In this document: piece by piece, positions 1 through 8,963 of the stretch
How the letters are laid out: each line of letters begins with the position of its first letter
Numbering within the stretch: the stretch's first letter is position 1
Notes under the pieces: model-generated
The model's input: the letters and a program-made list of their open reading frames with translations, nothing else
The model's database searches: none
Told to the model about the DNA's origin: nothing
Source of the DNA: JABDKJ01 sp964609215
Lineage (GTDB): Bacteria > Bacteroidota > Bacteroidia > Flavobacteriales_D > JABDKJ01
Assembly: GCA_964609215.1 (NCBI GenBank)
Contig: CAZSQZ010000007.1
Coordinates: 110,056-174,055, forward strand
Direction of reading: 5' to 3'
DNA: 64,000 nt
Program-made: the position numbers and the translations under genes

Positions 1-105
1 TACCTTTTGGGATAAGGAAATTATGCTTGTTTAAATTGTCAGAAAATGAATGAAAATGGGAATTGGGAAACAAGAATACTTCAAAACGAAAATGTAGTAT
101 ATCTC

Positions 106-963
106 CTAAAGATTTAATAGAATATCATCTTTGGAAATTATCTCATCTATAATCCCCGCATTTTTCAAAGAAAATTGAACATTATCAATAATTTTAGAAC
201 TGAACTCGTTACTCGTATTCCATTCCGTTTTATGAAACCATTCTTCAACATCTTCGCTTTTCAATTCAAAGCGATGGGTTACTTCAGAAATGCTAAAAGG
301 AGATCTCATAAACTGTGCTGAATTGAATCGGATTACATCCAAAACATCTTTTAATTCCTTTCTATTTTCTTCTATGCAACTTTGCCTCGCAGCGATCACA
401 AATGATGGCCAGGGCGTAAGATACTCCCCTAACCTTCTCAGCTGACCATTATCCACATAAGGTTTGGTCATATACTTTTCCCAATAAAAAACATCAGTCT
501 CCAAATTGCTTAAAGATTCTATTGCACCATTCAGGTTTTTAATAGGAATGAATTGCTCTTCTGAAATGACTTTTTTATTGGAATGTGCGTCTACTATTGC
601 CATTAAATGACTTCCGGAACCAAAGCGACTGATCGCGTATTTTTTAGAATAAATCTCATCGTAATTCTTCAAATCGTTCCTACTACCCGTGTGAACCCCC
701 CATATTAATGGAGAATTTATGTACTGACTAATTATTCTAACAGGGCTTCCTTTCACGATATCTGCAATAATACCTTCTGTTAGAATCACACAAACATCAA
801 CCTCATTATTTCGAAGGGCTTGCCTCATCTGCCCTGTACCACCGGGAAAGGTAATCCACTCTACTTCTAAGCCTTTCTTTAAGAAATGATCATTCTCAAT
901 AGCCAAATGCCAAGGCAAATTAAAATGTTCTGGAACACCTCCAATCCTTAATTTAACTTTCAC
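106..963 (-). CDS. Solute-binding-like (NMT1/SsuA-type) protein without signal peptide
   Basis: 285 aa. The fold signature is that of ABC-type substrate-binding proteins of the NMT1/THI5/SsuA class: an N-terminal strand with GGVPEHFNLPWHLAIEN, then FLKKGLEVEWITFPGGTGQM and a second lobe starting near VFYWEKYMTKPYV. There is no signal peptide or lipobox at the N-terminus (MKVKLRIGGVPE), so it looks cytoplasmic, unlike classical transporter-bound members. No permease or ATPase gene lies beside it. Family members bind small ligands such as pyrimidine precursors or sulfonates; the ligand here is unknown. It is divergent from the TerC gene at 1040. Family assignment is fairly safe, function is not. 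Confidence 0.75.
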   Translation of the reverse strand: MKVKLRIGGVPEHFNLPWHLAIENDHFLKKGLEVEWITFPGGTGQMRQALRNNEVDVCVILTEGIIADIVKGSPVRIISQYINSPLIWGVHTGSRNDLKNYDEIYSKKYAISRFGSGSHLMAIVDAHSNKKVISEEQFIPIKNLNGAIESLSNLETDVFYWEKYMTKPYVDNGQLRRLGEYLTPWPSFVIAARQSCIEENRKELKDVLDVIRFNSAQFMRSPFSISEVTHRFELKSEDVEEWFHKTEWNTSNEFSSKIIDNVQFSLKNAGIIDEIISKDDILLNL

Positions 964-1039
964 GTCTCAAATTTAGATTGTTAAAAGAATGAAGAAATTT
1001 TATTAATTCTATTCTTTATTTTGGTCCCAAATTTAAGCT

Positions 1040-1858
1040 ATGATTTTTTTAGACGCGTTTTCCATAGATAATATAATCACCTTATTAATGTTGATTTTAT
1101 TACAAGCTGTTTTGGGTTTTGATAACCTTCTATATATATCTCTTGAATCGAAGAGAGCCCCTGCGGAAAAGCAAAGCTATGTCAGAAAGCTGGGAATAGG
1201 TATCGCTGTTTTGTTAAGAATAATTCTTCTATTTGTTTTGGTTAAATTGGTTTCTTACTTCCAGGATCCTATATGGAACCCGCACACTTCTTTTTTCGAT
1301 GGTCATTTTAATCTGGATAGTATAATCACGCTTTTTGGAGGAGTATTTATTATCTACACGGCCATTAAGGAAATCTGGCACATGATAGCCATGGAAGAGC
1401 ACGATGAAAGTGCTGATTCCAGTAAGAAATCTGCAGGCAAGGTTATTGCGCTTATAGTAATGATGAATTTGGTGTTTTCATTTGACTCTATCCTTAGTGC
1501 CATGGCATTGGCTAAAAACTCAGATGGAAGTTATCAGGTAGGCCTAATGACCATTGCTATTGTTGTTGGTGGTATTCTAATGATCTGGTTAGCAGATAAA
1601 GTTTCTAACTTCTTAAAGAAAAACAGAATGTATGAAGTTTTAGGCTTATTTATTCTCTTCGTTGTGGGTATTATGCTATTAACTGAAGGTGGACATAAGG
1701 CTCATTTAAACTTATTCGGAAACGAAATCACCGCCATGAGCAAGACCACATTCTATTTTGTAATTGTCGTTTTAATCTTAGTAGATATCGTCCAAACCCG
1801 TTATCAAAAAAATCTATCTAGAAGAATGGGAAAAACGGGTAAACATGACGATGCTTAA
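1040..1858 (+). CDS. TerC family integral membrane protein
   Basis: 272 aa with about seven hydrophobic segments. The family hallmarks are the first helix with QAVLGFDNLLYISLES and the mid-protein NLVFSFDSILSAMAL, each carrying a conserved acidic residue in a membrane helix (FDN, FDS). TerC proteins are linked to tellurite resistance and, in other bacteria, to metal (manganese) export alongside secretion. A hydrophilic loop (EEHDESADSSKKSAG) separates the halves. The stop codon overlaps the start of the next gene by one base (TAATG), which implies co-transcription with the YkgJ-type cysteine-cluster protein. Substrate is not predictable here. Confidence 0.88.
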   Translation: MIFLDAFSIDNIITLLMLILLQAVLGFDNLLYISLESKRAPAEKQSYVRKLGIGIAVLLRIILLFVLVKLVSYFQDPIWNPHTSFFDGHFNLDSIITLFGGVFIIYTAIKEIWHMIAMEEHDESADSSKKSAGKVIALIVMMNLVFSFDSILSAMALAKNSDGSYQVGLMTIAIVVGGILMIWLADKVSNFLKKNRMYEVLGLFILFVVGIMLLTEGGHKAHLNLFGNEITAMSKTTFYFVIVVLILVDIVQTRYQKNLSRRMGKTGKHDDA

Positions 1859-2340
1859 TGGAAGATATAAGCAAGTTAAAGAGTAAAGCTAAATCTAAAT
1901 TAAAACAGTTTAAAGCAAAAAAAGACGCTCTTAAAAAGCTTAATGATAGCAAATTAGATAGTTTACTTCATAGAGAACATCGTAGCGCTTTCGAAGAGAT
2001 TGATTGTCTGAATTGTGCTAATTGCTGTAAAACAGCAGGTCCTAGAATTAGAGAAGTAGATGTAAATAGAATTGCCAGCCACCTAAAAATTAATCCTTCA
2101 CAAGTTCATGAAAAATACCTGAAAATTGATGAAGATGGCGACTTGGTAATGAATAGTCTCCCCTGCCCTTTTTTAGGTGCTGACAATTATTGTTCGATAT
2201 ATGAGGTCAGACCTAAGGCATGCAGAGAATACCCACATACGGATAGAAAAAAGCAAAAACAATTATTGGGTTTACATTTGAAAAATACGGAATACTGTCC
2301 TGCGGTATTTAGGATTTTCGAGCAACTAGAATTTAAATAA
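1858..2340 (+). CDS. YkgJ family cysteine cluster protein
   Basis: 160 aa. Contains the CxxCxxCC cluster (CLNCANCCK) and the second conserved block CPFLGADNYCSIYEVRPKAC, the pattern of the YkgJ/zinc- or iron-chelating (Fe-S) family (UPF0153-like). The N-terminal 40 residues are lysine-rich and probably helical. It starts on the last base of the upstream TerC stop codon, so the two are likely translated from one mRNA; a metal-related link with TerC is plausible but inferred. The 3' end overlaps the convergent gene at 2333 by 8 bp. Confidence 0.9.
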   Translation: MEDISKLKSKAKSKLKQFKAKKDALKKLNDSKLDSLLHREHRSAFEEIDCLNCANCCKTAGPRIREVDVNRIASHLKINPSQVHEKYLKIDEDGDLVMNSLPCPFLGADNYCSIYEVRPKACREYPHTDRKKQKQLLGLHLKNTEYCPAVFRIFEQLEFK

Positions 2341-3694
2341 TTACAAAGCGCTCTTCTGTCCTAAATACTCCATTCTGTTCTTTAATCCTTAGAATATAAG
2401 TTCCCGCTGGAATAGACATGAAATTATTCATGATCATGTTATATCCTTCGTCAATGGACATTGCTTCCTGATAGATTAGATTTCCATTCATATCTATGAT
2501 TTCAAGATGGGCATTAAAGGAATACTCTGCAATAATATCAAACTGAAAAGCACCATTTCCAGGGTTTGGAAAAAGAGAAACTATAGACGCTGATTTTCTG
2601 AAGACCACATCAATTTCTGAATAATCAATCGTACCATCAAAATCGGTTTGACTTACCCGATAATAGGTTTCTCCTGACATGGGTTGATGATCATAAGCAC
2701 TATAATAAATAGGACTGTTAGAATAGCCCGCTCCATAAACGATATCAACGCTTTCCCAATTTATTCCATCTTTAGATCTTTGTATTTCAAAATAATCATT
2801 GTTCACCTCAGATGCTGTTACCCATTCCAACTGAACCGATTGTCCTTCGTTTTCCGCATTAAATGAAACCCACTCTACGGGAAGTGCAACAGGAATATCA
2901 GGAGCAAAGGCCAAATGCGTGCCAATTGCTTCCTGCTTTCCCTGTATGTTTCCAAGGGTCCATTGAGCTCCAATGGCATTATCTTGATCAGGATCAAAGT
3001 CTAAAATATTTTGCAAGTCTTCTCCAAACATGGGTTCATTCAGCAACCAGTACCAATTGTGGCTTCCATAAGCAGTAAATTCCCTATCTGGATTACCAAA
3101 GGCTATATACTTTGAATTGCTGAGTGTTCCCACCACATTATAATTAGGAGATTCTCCTTGCACATAGGCCGGACCAGTATCGTTCCCTCCCAAGAATGTA
3201 TCCAGAATATGAAAGAGCTTAACTTCTTCGTTATTATCATCAGGAGCAATTACTTCATAATATACCGTGAAAAAATCATCTCCGTTTACGTAGTAATAAT
3301 GCACATCTACTCCATAGCCGCTTTGAGAGCGGAGTTCTTGAGTAATCAACCAGGGTTCTGACCGTGAACCAAAGCCTGAAACATCAGTAACATTTGAAAT
3401 GAAACGGTTCCACTTTTCATCTTCTATTTGAATAGCATTTGAATTACTTGCAATTAACCTATTGCCATAGGACAGCATAACGCTGTTATATATCCATTTG
3501 CTATTCGGAAATAAAAACGGATAATAAAGTTGACCTTGATTCTGGTCAAAAATTTGGATTCCTCCCCTATTTCCAACCACCAAATCCATTGGCCATGGAG
3601 AAACATAATCACTTAGTACAGTATAGGAATTTTGTGCAATTACAAATTGCGAACAGAGCATGAATGCTAGAAGTGTGTGTGATAGCTTATTCAT
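2333..3694 (-). CDS. Secreted protein with T9SS type A sorting domain
   Basis: About 453 aa from the Met that directly precedes a good signal peptide (MNKLSHTLLAFMLCSQFVIAQ); an in-frame Met lies 7 codons upstream at 3715. The body (residues about 30-270) is not recognised. The C-terminal third has a fibronectin-like segment (PVALPVEWVSFNAENEGQSV, then LEWVTASEVNNDYFEIQRSKDG), common in T9SS cargo, and it ends with SLFPNPGNGAFQFDI...GTYILRI...ERFVII, a type A sorting domain. It is therefore predicted to be exported through the outer membrane and anchored or released. Its start is 87 bp from the stop of the peptidase gene at 3781, same strand. Confidence 0.85.
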   Translation of the reverse strand: MNKLSHTLLAFMLCSQFVIAQNSYTVLSDYVSPWPMDLVVGNRGGIQIFDQNQGQLYYPFLFPNSKWIYNSVMLSYGNRLIASNSNAIQIEDEKWNRFISNVTDVSGFGSRSEPWLITQELRSQSGYGVDVHYYYVNGDDFFTVYYEVIAPDDNNEEVKLFHILDTFLGGNDTGPAYVQGESPNYNVVGTLSNSKYIAFGNPDREFTAYGSHNWYWLLNEPMFGEDLQNILDFDPDQDNAIGAQWTLGNIQGKQEAIGTHLAFAPDIPVALPVEWVSFNAENEGQSVQLEWVTASEVNNDYFEIQRSKDGINWESVDIVYGAGYSNSPIYYSAYDHQPMSGETYYRVSQTDFDGTIDYSEIDVVFRKSASIVSLFPNPGNGAFQFDIIAEYSFNAHLEIIDMNGNLIYQEAMSIDEGYNMIMNNFMSIPAGTYILRIKEQNGVFRTEERFVII

Positions 3695-3780
3695 TCCAGA
3701 AGAATTAAAATTCAACTAGAAGCATAGAGTTAAATAATAAAACGTGACATTCAATTATTAGTTATTCTTTCTATCGAAAA

Positions 3781-5142
3781 TCAATAGAAATGGTATACCG
3801 GAATATTCATCCAGGCTCTTAAAGAATCCTTTATTTGATTTTTTTCTTTCTCTGATAAATAAATGATTCGTGTTGAATGATTTCCTCCTTCCAATGTAAA
3901 ATTCAAAGAGTTTGTTTTATCGCTTGGTTCTATTGCTGTTGCCCCCCAAGGGTCTAATTCTCCAACAATATATATCATGTTATTGCCATTCTCATCCAAC
4001 CAATTGACAACATCTGGAATGGCTTGGCTATCATATTCAGGCATTTCTATTCCATTCAAAAAAATATCTTGATTATCTACATCTTCTGAGAAGGTTTGAA
4101 TCAAGTCACCGAAAGGGTCAATATCATAACCGTACATTCCAATTTGATTATAGCCTTGATAAAAGAAGGAATTAATGGAAGTAATGGAAGTAGTAAAAAA
4201 CCCAGGAGCATCAATTTCAAAGAGAAAATTCATCCTATTCTTAAGTGAAGAGTTTGCACTTGGAATATGAGCACAATTGCCATCCCATTGCCAAAAAGCA
4301 AATTCAAATTCCAAAATAGATAATTCCAATACTTTGTTTTCATCCATTATATAAGACAAGCCTTTTCTATGGGATATTTCACTAAATAAATTCAGTGTTT
4401 CTTTTCTGTTTTCAAGTAGGCTCTTCTGAAAATCAAAAATCAACTTTCTGCAAGCTTCAGTCCCCACTGAATTTAAGTGCTCCTCTATTCTGGGGTCTTC
4501 CCTTTTTAAATTAATAGGTGCCACATAGGGAATTGCAACGTCAACATCATTTGGGAAAAACCTTTTGTGAAATATAGTCGCCTGTCCACCTTTTGAAATA
4601 CCTGTAGACAACCATTTTCCTTTGTATAGCTGTTTTAGTAGCTGAACAATGGCATGATGATCTCTAGCTGCCTGCTCAATATTTAAATAATCTCTTAGCG
4701 GATTGCTTTCATCAAACATCTTTTTTGGATCCATATCATTAGGTATGGATTCATTGAAATAACGATGTTCAATATGAATTTGATTGCTCTTTAATAACTT
4801 ACATGGCTCGGTTATATAACTGTTACTATTTGCAGAATAACCATTGATATACATGACCATTGGGGCATCATAGGAAGCATGGCTTAAATAAACCTTTTGG
4901 CTAAATGTTCCAAGTGCAGGATTATTGTGGTCTACGGGTTGCTGTACATAGAATTTATAGGCTTCTTCAAAATGCAAAGAATCGCGTTGAATAAGCTCAA
5001 ATCGGATATCGTTCTTCTCGAAAAAGTCCTGCAAGGAGACAATGGGTTTGGAATCAACTTCCGAAACTACCGTTTCACGAAGCTTTCTAGAGCAAGAAAA
5101 CAATAACAATGCGGCAATGAGGTAAAGTACAGGCTTCTTCAT
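3781..5142 (-). CDS. S37-type serine peptidase lipoprotein
   Basis: About 453 aa. I start at the second Met because MKKPVLYLIAALLLFSC is a clean lipoprotein signal (lipobox LFSC); an upstream in-frame Met sits at 5160. Catalytic pattern: nucleophile in TGISKGGQAT, Asp in VGELDPWGA, His in EGGNHSTRI, within an alpha/beta-hydrolase frame. The opening YVQQPVDHNNPALGTFSQKV resembles the N-terminal segment of S28/S37 prolyl-type peptidases. Probably releases N-terminal dipeptides or tripeptides in the periplasm or at the cell surface. S28 versus S37 cannot be settled by eye; S37 (PS-10) fits the SKGG nucleophile elbow best. Confidence 0.78.
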   Translation of the reverse strand: MKKPVLYLIAALLLFSCSRKLRETVVSEVDSKPIVSLQDFFEKNDIRFELIQRDSLHFEEAYKFYVQQPVDHNNPALGTFSQKVYLSHASYDAPMVMYINGYSANSNSYITEPCKLLKSNQIHIEHRYFNESIPNDMDPKKMFDESNPLRDYLNIEQAARDHHAIVQLLKQLYKGKWLSTGISKGGQATIFHKRFFPNDVDVAIPYVAPINLKREDPRIEEHLNSVGTEACRKLIFDFQKSLLENRKETLNLFSEISHRKGLSYIMDENKVLELSILEFEFAFWQWDGNCAHIPSANSSLKNRMNFLFEIDAPGFFTTSITSINSFFYQGYNQIGMYGYDIDPFGDLIQTFSEDVDNQDIFLNGIEMPEYDSQAIPDVVNWLDENGNNMIYIVGELDPWGATAIEPSDKTNSLNFTLEGGNHSTRIIYLSEKEKNQIKDSLRAWMNIPVYHFY

Positions 5143-5316
5143 ATAGTAAATTAAGTACAAATCTAAGGCTTATCTAGACCTTTTTCAGCGATTATTTCTA
5201 TGAAAATACTGGTTATATTATACTAAAATGAATCAAAAAGTAAATTTTTCTTCAAAAAATGATGACTTGCGAGTCAAGACAGCGTCAAAAGGTCTACAAA
5301 ATCAAACTAAAGGAAA

Positions 5317-6504
5317 ATGGAATATTTAAAAGGAATATCTGATTGGTTCGGGACTACCTTGAACATCAGTTTTGGAGAAAAAGCAGGAATGATTATCAGC
5401 GTCCTGTTATTATTAATTATTGGATTATGGGTTGCAGGAATAATCCGAAGAATGATTCAAAAAGGTCTGCACAAATTAAAATTAGATGCCAAAGTCAATA
5501 GAAATGGAGGAAATCTAAAATTAGAGAAAGGACTTTCGAAATTGGTTTATTACTTACTAGTTATTTATGTATTGATGTTGGTTCTGGGCAAGCTAGGTAT
5601 TACCGGAGTTCTTGAACCTTTACAGGAAATGATGACACAGTTTACAACTGCTATTCCTAAAATAGTGGTGGCTGGAATAATAGCTTATGCAGGATTCATG
5701 TTAGCAAAATTGGTTTCCGAAGGAGTGGGAACATTGGTTGAAGGAGCCAATAACTTCACCAGCCGAATTGGTTTAGACTCATCGAAAATTAATCTGGGAA
5801 AAATTCTTAAGCAGGTTCTTTTTATTTTAATATTCATTCCAATATTGGTAGTAGCCATTGACAAGTTGGAAATGGACGCTATTTCCAGTCCAGCAACTGC
5901 AATGCTTCAGAAATTCATGAGTGCCATTCCTAATATTGTTTCTGCTGCAATTATCATTGGTGTCTTTTACTTAGTTGCAAAATTCATTTCTCCCGCATTA
6001 AGAGAATTACTGGTAAACCTGAAATTTGATGAAATCCCAGAAAAGGTTGGACTTAATTTTTTGGGATCTAGATCACTATCTGGAATCATTTCCAATGTGG
6101 TGTTTTTCTTCATTATGCTAGCAGGCTTAACCAGTGGATTAGAACGTCTTGAAATGACCGTTCTTATTGACGCTATGGACAAGGTAATGGCTATTTCAGG
6201 AAAGATTTTCTTTGGATTGGTAATTCTTGTTCTTGGAAATTTTGTTGCAAGTATTGCTTACAATGCAATGTCTGGAAATAAAGATAATGCAGCATTAGCC
6301 TCCATTGCGAGAGTTGCCATTCTCGGAATTTTCTTTGGTATGGGATTGAAAGCTATGGGTATAGCGGATTCAATTGTAAATCTAGCATTTGGATTAACAT
6401 TGGGCGCAGTTGCAGTGGCAGTGGCCTTATCATTCGGTCTTGGAGGAAGAGAAGCTGCTGGAAAACAAATGGAACATATTCTGAAGAAATTTAGGAAAAA
6501 CTAA
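5317..6504 (+). CDS. Mechanosensitive-channel-like protein with conserved TM-helix repeats
   Basis: 395 aa, strongly hydrophobic. Repeats of a long amphipathic/TM unit are visible: FTTAIPKIVVAGIIAYAGFM near residue 110, FMSAIPNIVSAAIIIGVFYL near 205 and DKVMAISGKIFFGLVILVLG near 290. It ends in LTLGAVAVAVALSFGLGGRE, typical of CmpX-like proteins with conserved TM-helix repeats. The soluble MscS beta domain is absent, so gating behaviour is unknown. A hairpin terminator follows the gene. The next two plus-strand genes encode an NTPase and a true MscS homologue, giving a membrane-tension themed cluster. Confidence 0.82.
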   Translation: MEYLKGISDWFGTTLNISFGEKAGMIISVLLLLIIGLWVAGIIRRMIQKGLHKLKLDAKVNRNGGNLKLEKGLSKLVYYLLVIYVLMLVLGKLGITGVLEPLQEMMTQFTTAIPKIVVAGIIAYAGFMLAKLVSEGVGTLVEGANNFTSRIGLDSSKINLGKILKQVLFILIFIPILVVAIDKLEMDAISSPATAMLQKFMSAIPNIVSAAIIIGVFYLVAKFISPALRELLVNLKFDEIPEKVGLNFLGSRSLSGIISNVVFFFIMLAGLTSGLERLEMTVLIDAMDKVMAISGKIFFGLVILVLGNFVASIAYNAMSGNKDNAALASIARVAILGIFFGMGLKAMGIADSIVNLAFGLTLGAVAVAVALSFGLGGREAAGKQMEHILKKFRKN

Positions 6505-6523
6505 ACTCCTCAAAAAAATGGAT

Positions 6524-6560
6524 AAAAGCCTCGACTTTGGTTGGGGCTTTTCCTTTTTTA
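6524..6560 (+). terminator. Rho-independent terminator
   Basis: Stem AAAAGCCTC paired with GGGGCTTTT (one wobble) around an 11-nt loop, followed by a T-rich run. It lies 20 bp after the channel gene and separates it transcriptionally from the NTPase gene that starts at 6590. Confidence 0.7.
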
Positions 6561-6589
6561 TCCCTATCATTAATTTTTAGAATTGTAAT

Positions 6590-7759
6590 TTGACCCTAAA
6601 AGAAAAGTTTAACGAATGGCGTGAAAAAATCCTGGAGGCAATTGACTTTAGAAAGGATGAAAATGTCATTGAGGAGCTAAGTGAAAAAACAGAGATTCAT
6701 CCTCACTATCTTGAACGTTTTGGTTATTTCCCAATAGAGAATGTAGAACAACTTCAAGGAAGGGAATATGAGTTAGACTTACTAAGAAAAGCCTATGAGA
6801 ATTGGAAAATATCCAATAATCTTTTACTTGTTGTAGGAGATCCCGGTACTGGTGTTTCCTCCCTAATTAACTCCAGTTGTAATTTATATCCTCATGCAAA
6901 GATTATAGATGAATCCGTTGAGATTTCTAACCTTTCAGGACTTATTCATGAACTTAGAAAAGCTTTAGGCATAGATGATGTTTGTGAAACCCTGGCGGAT
7001 GTTAAAAGCTTTATAAACGAAGAAGAAGTGGTTGTAATAGAAAATGTTGAAAGGCTTTTCATTAGAACCATAGATGGATTTCACCTGCTGGACGACTTTC
7101 TTCTATTCATGCATGAAACCAAGGACAAGATATATTGGATATGCTCAATAAATCGTTACAGCCATTATTATCTAAATCAGGTTAAGAGTATCAACTCAAA
7201 TTTCCTTTCATTAATAAGCTTGAGAGGCCTCGATAACAATCTTCTTAGAGAAGTTATAAATAAAAGAAATGAAGGTTATAAGGTCACTATTCTTAAGCCA
7301 AGTAATCTTAAGCCAAGCGGTCAGAGAAAATTAAAAAAGGCGAGCCCCGAAGAGAGAGAAAGTTTAGTAACCAACAGATATTACAGAAAACTATTCGAAT
7401 ATTCCAATGGTAATATTTCCAGAGCTTTCATTTATTGGAAACAGTCTATTGTTCACATGAATGATAAAAATGTTTTTCTCAGAGAGCCTGAAATATCTAT
7501 TAAAACAACATTAAGTAAAGAAGATTTATTTGTGCTTGAAGCAATATTGCAACATAGCTACATTAAACTAAGCGAATTGAAAGCTGTACTTAGGAATTCA
7601 CATAAAGCTAGTTTGCTCATTGTTGAACAACTCAAAGAAAAAGAGCTTGTTTCTCAAAGAAAACTATATGGTGAAAGGGTTATCTATCAAATAAATTTGA
7701 AATTCCTGGAGGAAGTAAAGAGCCTTTTAAGGACTCATTTAAATCGGAACATTAAATGA
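6590..7759 (+). CDS. ORC/Cdc6-like AAA-family protein with degenerate P-loop and winged helix
   Basis: 389 aa. The start is a TTG: an in-frame TAG lies at 6578-6580 and the first internal Met is at residue 174, so no ATG is possible. Residues 57-95 hold QGREYELDLLRKAY then VVGDPGTGVSS, a Walker A in which the lysine is replaced by valine (V89). Walker B-like VVVIENVERLF follows at 147-157, with sensor-1 Asn in CSINR (188) and a sensor-2-like GNISRAFIYWKQ near 275. Residues 310-375 form a predicted winged helix. The architecture resembles ORC1/Cdc6-type ATPases, but ATP hydrolysis is doubtful. It overlaps the MscS gene by 4 bp (ATGA), implying coupled translation. Confidence 0.72.
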   Translation: MTLKEKFNEWREKILEAIDFRKDENVIEELSEKTEIHPHYLERFGYFPIENVEQLQGREYELDLLRKAYENWKISNNLLLVVGDPGTGVSSLINSSCNLYPHAKIIDESVEISNLSGLIHELRKALGIDDVCETLADVKSFINEEEVVVIENVERLFIRTIDGFHLLDDFLLFMHETKDKIYWICSINRYSHYYLNQVKSINSNFLSLISLRGLDNNLLREVINKRNEGYKVTILKPSNLKPSGQRKLKKASPEERESLVTNRYYRKLFEYSNGNISRAFIYWKQSIVHMNDKNVFLREPEISIKTTLSKEDLFVLEAILQHSYIKLSELKAVLRNSHKASLLIVEQLKEKELVSQRKLYGERVIYQINLKFLEEVKSLLRTHLNRNIK

Positions 7760-8733
7760 GAAGCTTAATTCTAAATAGCGTATGTATATTTTTTGCACTT
7801 GCTTCATTTGCACAAGTAGATTCAGTTTCAGTAAATCAAGCAAATAAAGAAAGCACCGACCTTATTTCAAAAGGAGAAGAGAAAGTATCCAAAGGAGACA
7901 AAATTATCCCCAATGAAATAACGGAAGCCTCTTCAGAAGCCGGAGATACTGCGAAGGAACACTTTGATAATATTTTTGAAATACTATCACCATCAAGGAT
8001 ACTGACTATAATTTTTGTTCTGTTTATCACTTGGCTTTTCATGAAAGGCTTGAATTGGTTGATTAAGAGAACAGCTAAGAGATTTGTAAGATATCGACTG
8101 GTCATATTAAGGCTAATCCCAATATTTAATGTTCTGATCTGGTCAGTTTCCATTATTTCCTTAATCATTACCATTTTTGATCCTACTCCAGAACAAATAA
8201 ACGGTGCTTTGGCTGGTTCCGCGCTTGCTGTTGGTTTAGCTGCTCAAGATTTACTGAAGAATATTTTCGGTGGCCTAATGATCATTTTTGATAGACCCTT
8301 CCAAATGGGTGATCGTGTAAAAGTAAAAGACACATATGGTGAGGTCGTTAACATAGGACTCAGAAATACTCAAATAAATACCTTAGATGATAGTGTGGTA
8401 ACCGTTCCTAATTATGTGGTAATAAGTGAAGAAGTTTCAAATGCAAATAGCGGAGCTTTGGACTGTATGGCTGTCGTTAATCTTTGGTTACCCATAGATA
8501 TTGATGCGGAATTGGTAAGTCAAATAGCATATGAAGCTGCCATTACTTCGAAATACGTTAATATAGACAAAGATGTAGCCATCTATTTCTTTGATCATTT
8601 TGACAATGAACCAGCTACAAACGTAAAAATCAAAGCTTATGTTCTGGATACCAGATATGAAAAGAATTTTGAAGGCGATGTAACTGAAGCCGCAAAGAAA
8701 GCATTCAATAAAGCAGGTATCTATGGGAATTGA
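7756..8733 (+). CDS. MscS family mechanosensitive ion channel
   Basis: 325 aa. A signal peptide (MRSLILNSVCIFFALASFAQ) is followed by a periplasmic, Lys/Glu-rich segment to about residue 75, then three TM helices. The pore helix and beta domain are canonical: GSALAVGLAAQDLLKNIFGG, then FDRPFQMGDRVKV, and TVPNYVVISEEVSN. It is expected to open under membrane tension and release osmolytes. The start codon lies inside the last codons of the NTPase gene (ATGA), so the two products are probably made together; a functional link between NTPase and channel is inferred. Confidence 0.92.
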   Translation: MRSLILNSVCIFFALASFAQVDSVSVNQANKESTDLISKGEEKVSKGDKIIPNEITEASSEAGDTAKEHFDNIFEILSPSRILTIIFVLFITWLFMKGLNWLIKRTAKRFVRYRLVILRLIPIFNVLIWSVSIISLIITIFDPTPEQINGALAGSALAVGLAAQDLLKNIFGGLMIIFDRPFQMGDRVKVKDTYGEVVNIGLRNTQINTLDDSVVTVPNYVVISEEVSNANSGALDCMAVVNLWLPIDIDAELVSQIAYEAAITSKYVNIDKDVAIYFFDHFDNEPATNVKIKAYVLDTRYEKNFEGDVTEAAKKAFNKAGIYGN

Positions 8734-8800
8734 TGGTTTACTAATTTATAATTGATGGAATCACTTGGCTAAGGTTGCAGTTGCGCACATCAAGCATAGC

Positions 8801-8956
8801 CGAGCGAACATCGAGCGTAGTCGAGATGAGAAGCCTAACACCAAACAAAACTAAGCGAACATCAAGCGCAGTCGAGCGCACATCGAGCGTAGTCGAGATG
8901 AGAAGCCTAACACCAAACAAAACCAAGTCGAGCGCACATCGAGCGTAGTCGAGATG
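8801..8956. repeat. Cluster of cgagcg/gtcgag intergenic repeats
   Basis: A 51-nt unit (begins CGAGCG, contains ATCGAGCGTAGTCGAGAT and CCTAACACCAAACAAAAC) occurs at 8801-8851 and, with a single difference, at 8873-8923. A third copy truncated to about 28 nt is at 8929-8956. Half-copies (ATCAAGCGCAGTCGAG, CATCAAGCATAGCCGAG) lie between and before them. GTCGAG-rich repeats of this style are scattered between genes in many Bacteroidota. The sequence abuts the 3' end of the methyltransferase gene. Confidence 0.85.
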
Positions 8957-8963
8957 GGAGCTT

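Noticed and set aside
1..117. Frame with CLNCQ near the left edge
   Set aside because: It is preceded by an in-frame TAA at 13-15, is only about 33 codons, and runs into the antisense end of the first gene; no gene can be supported.
5228..5329. 33-codon plus-strand frame ending inside the first codons of the channel gene
   Set aside because: Short, polar, no recognised feature; frames of this length are expected by chance, although a leader peptide is not excluded.
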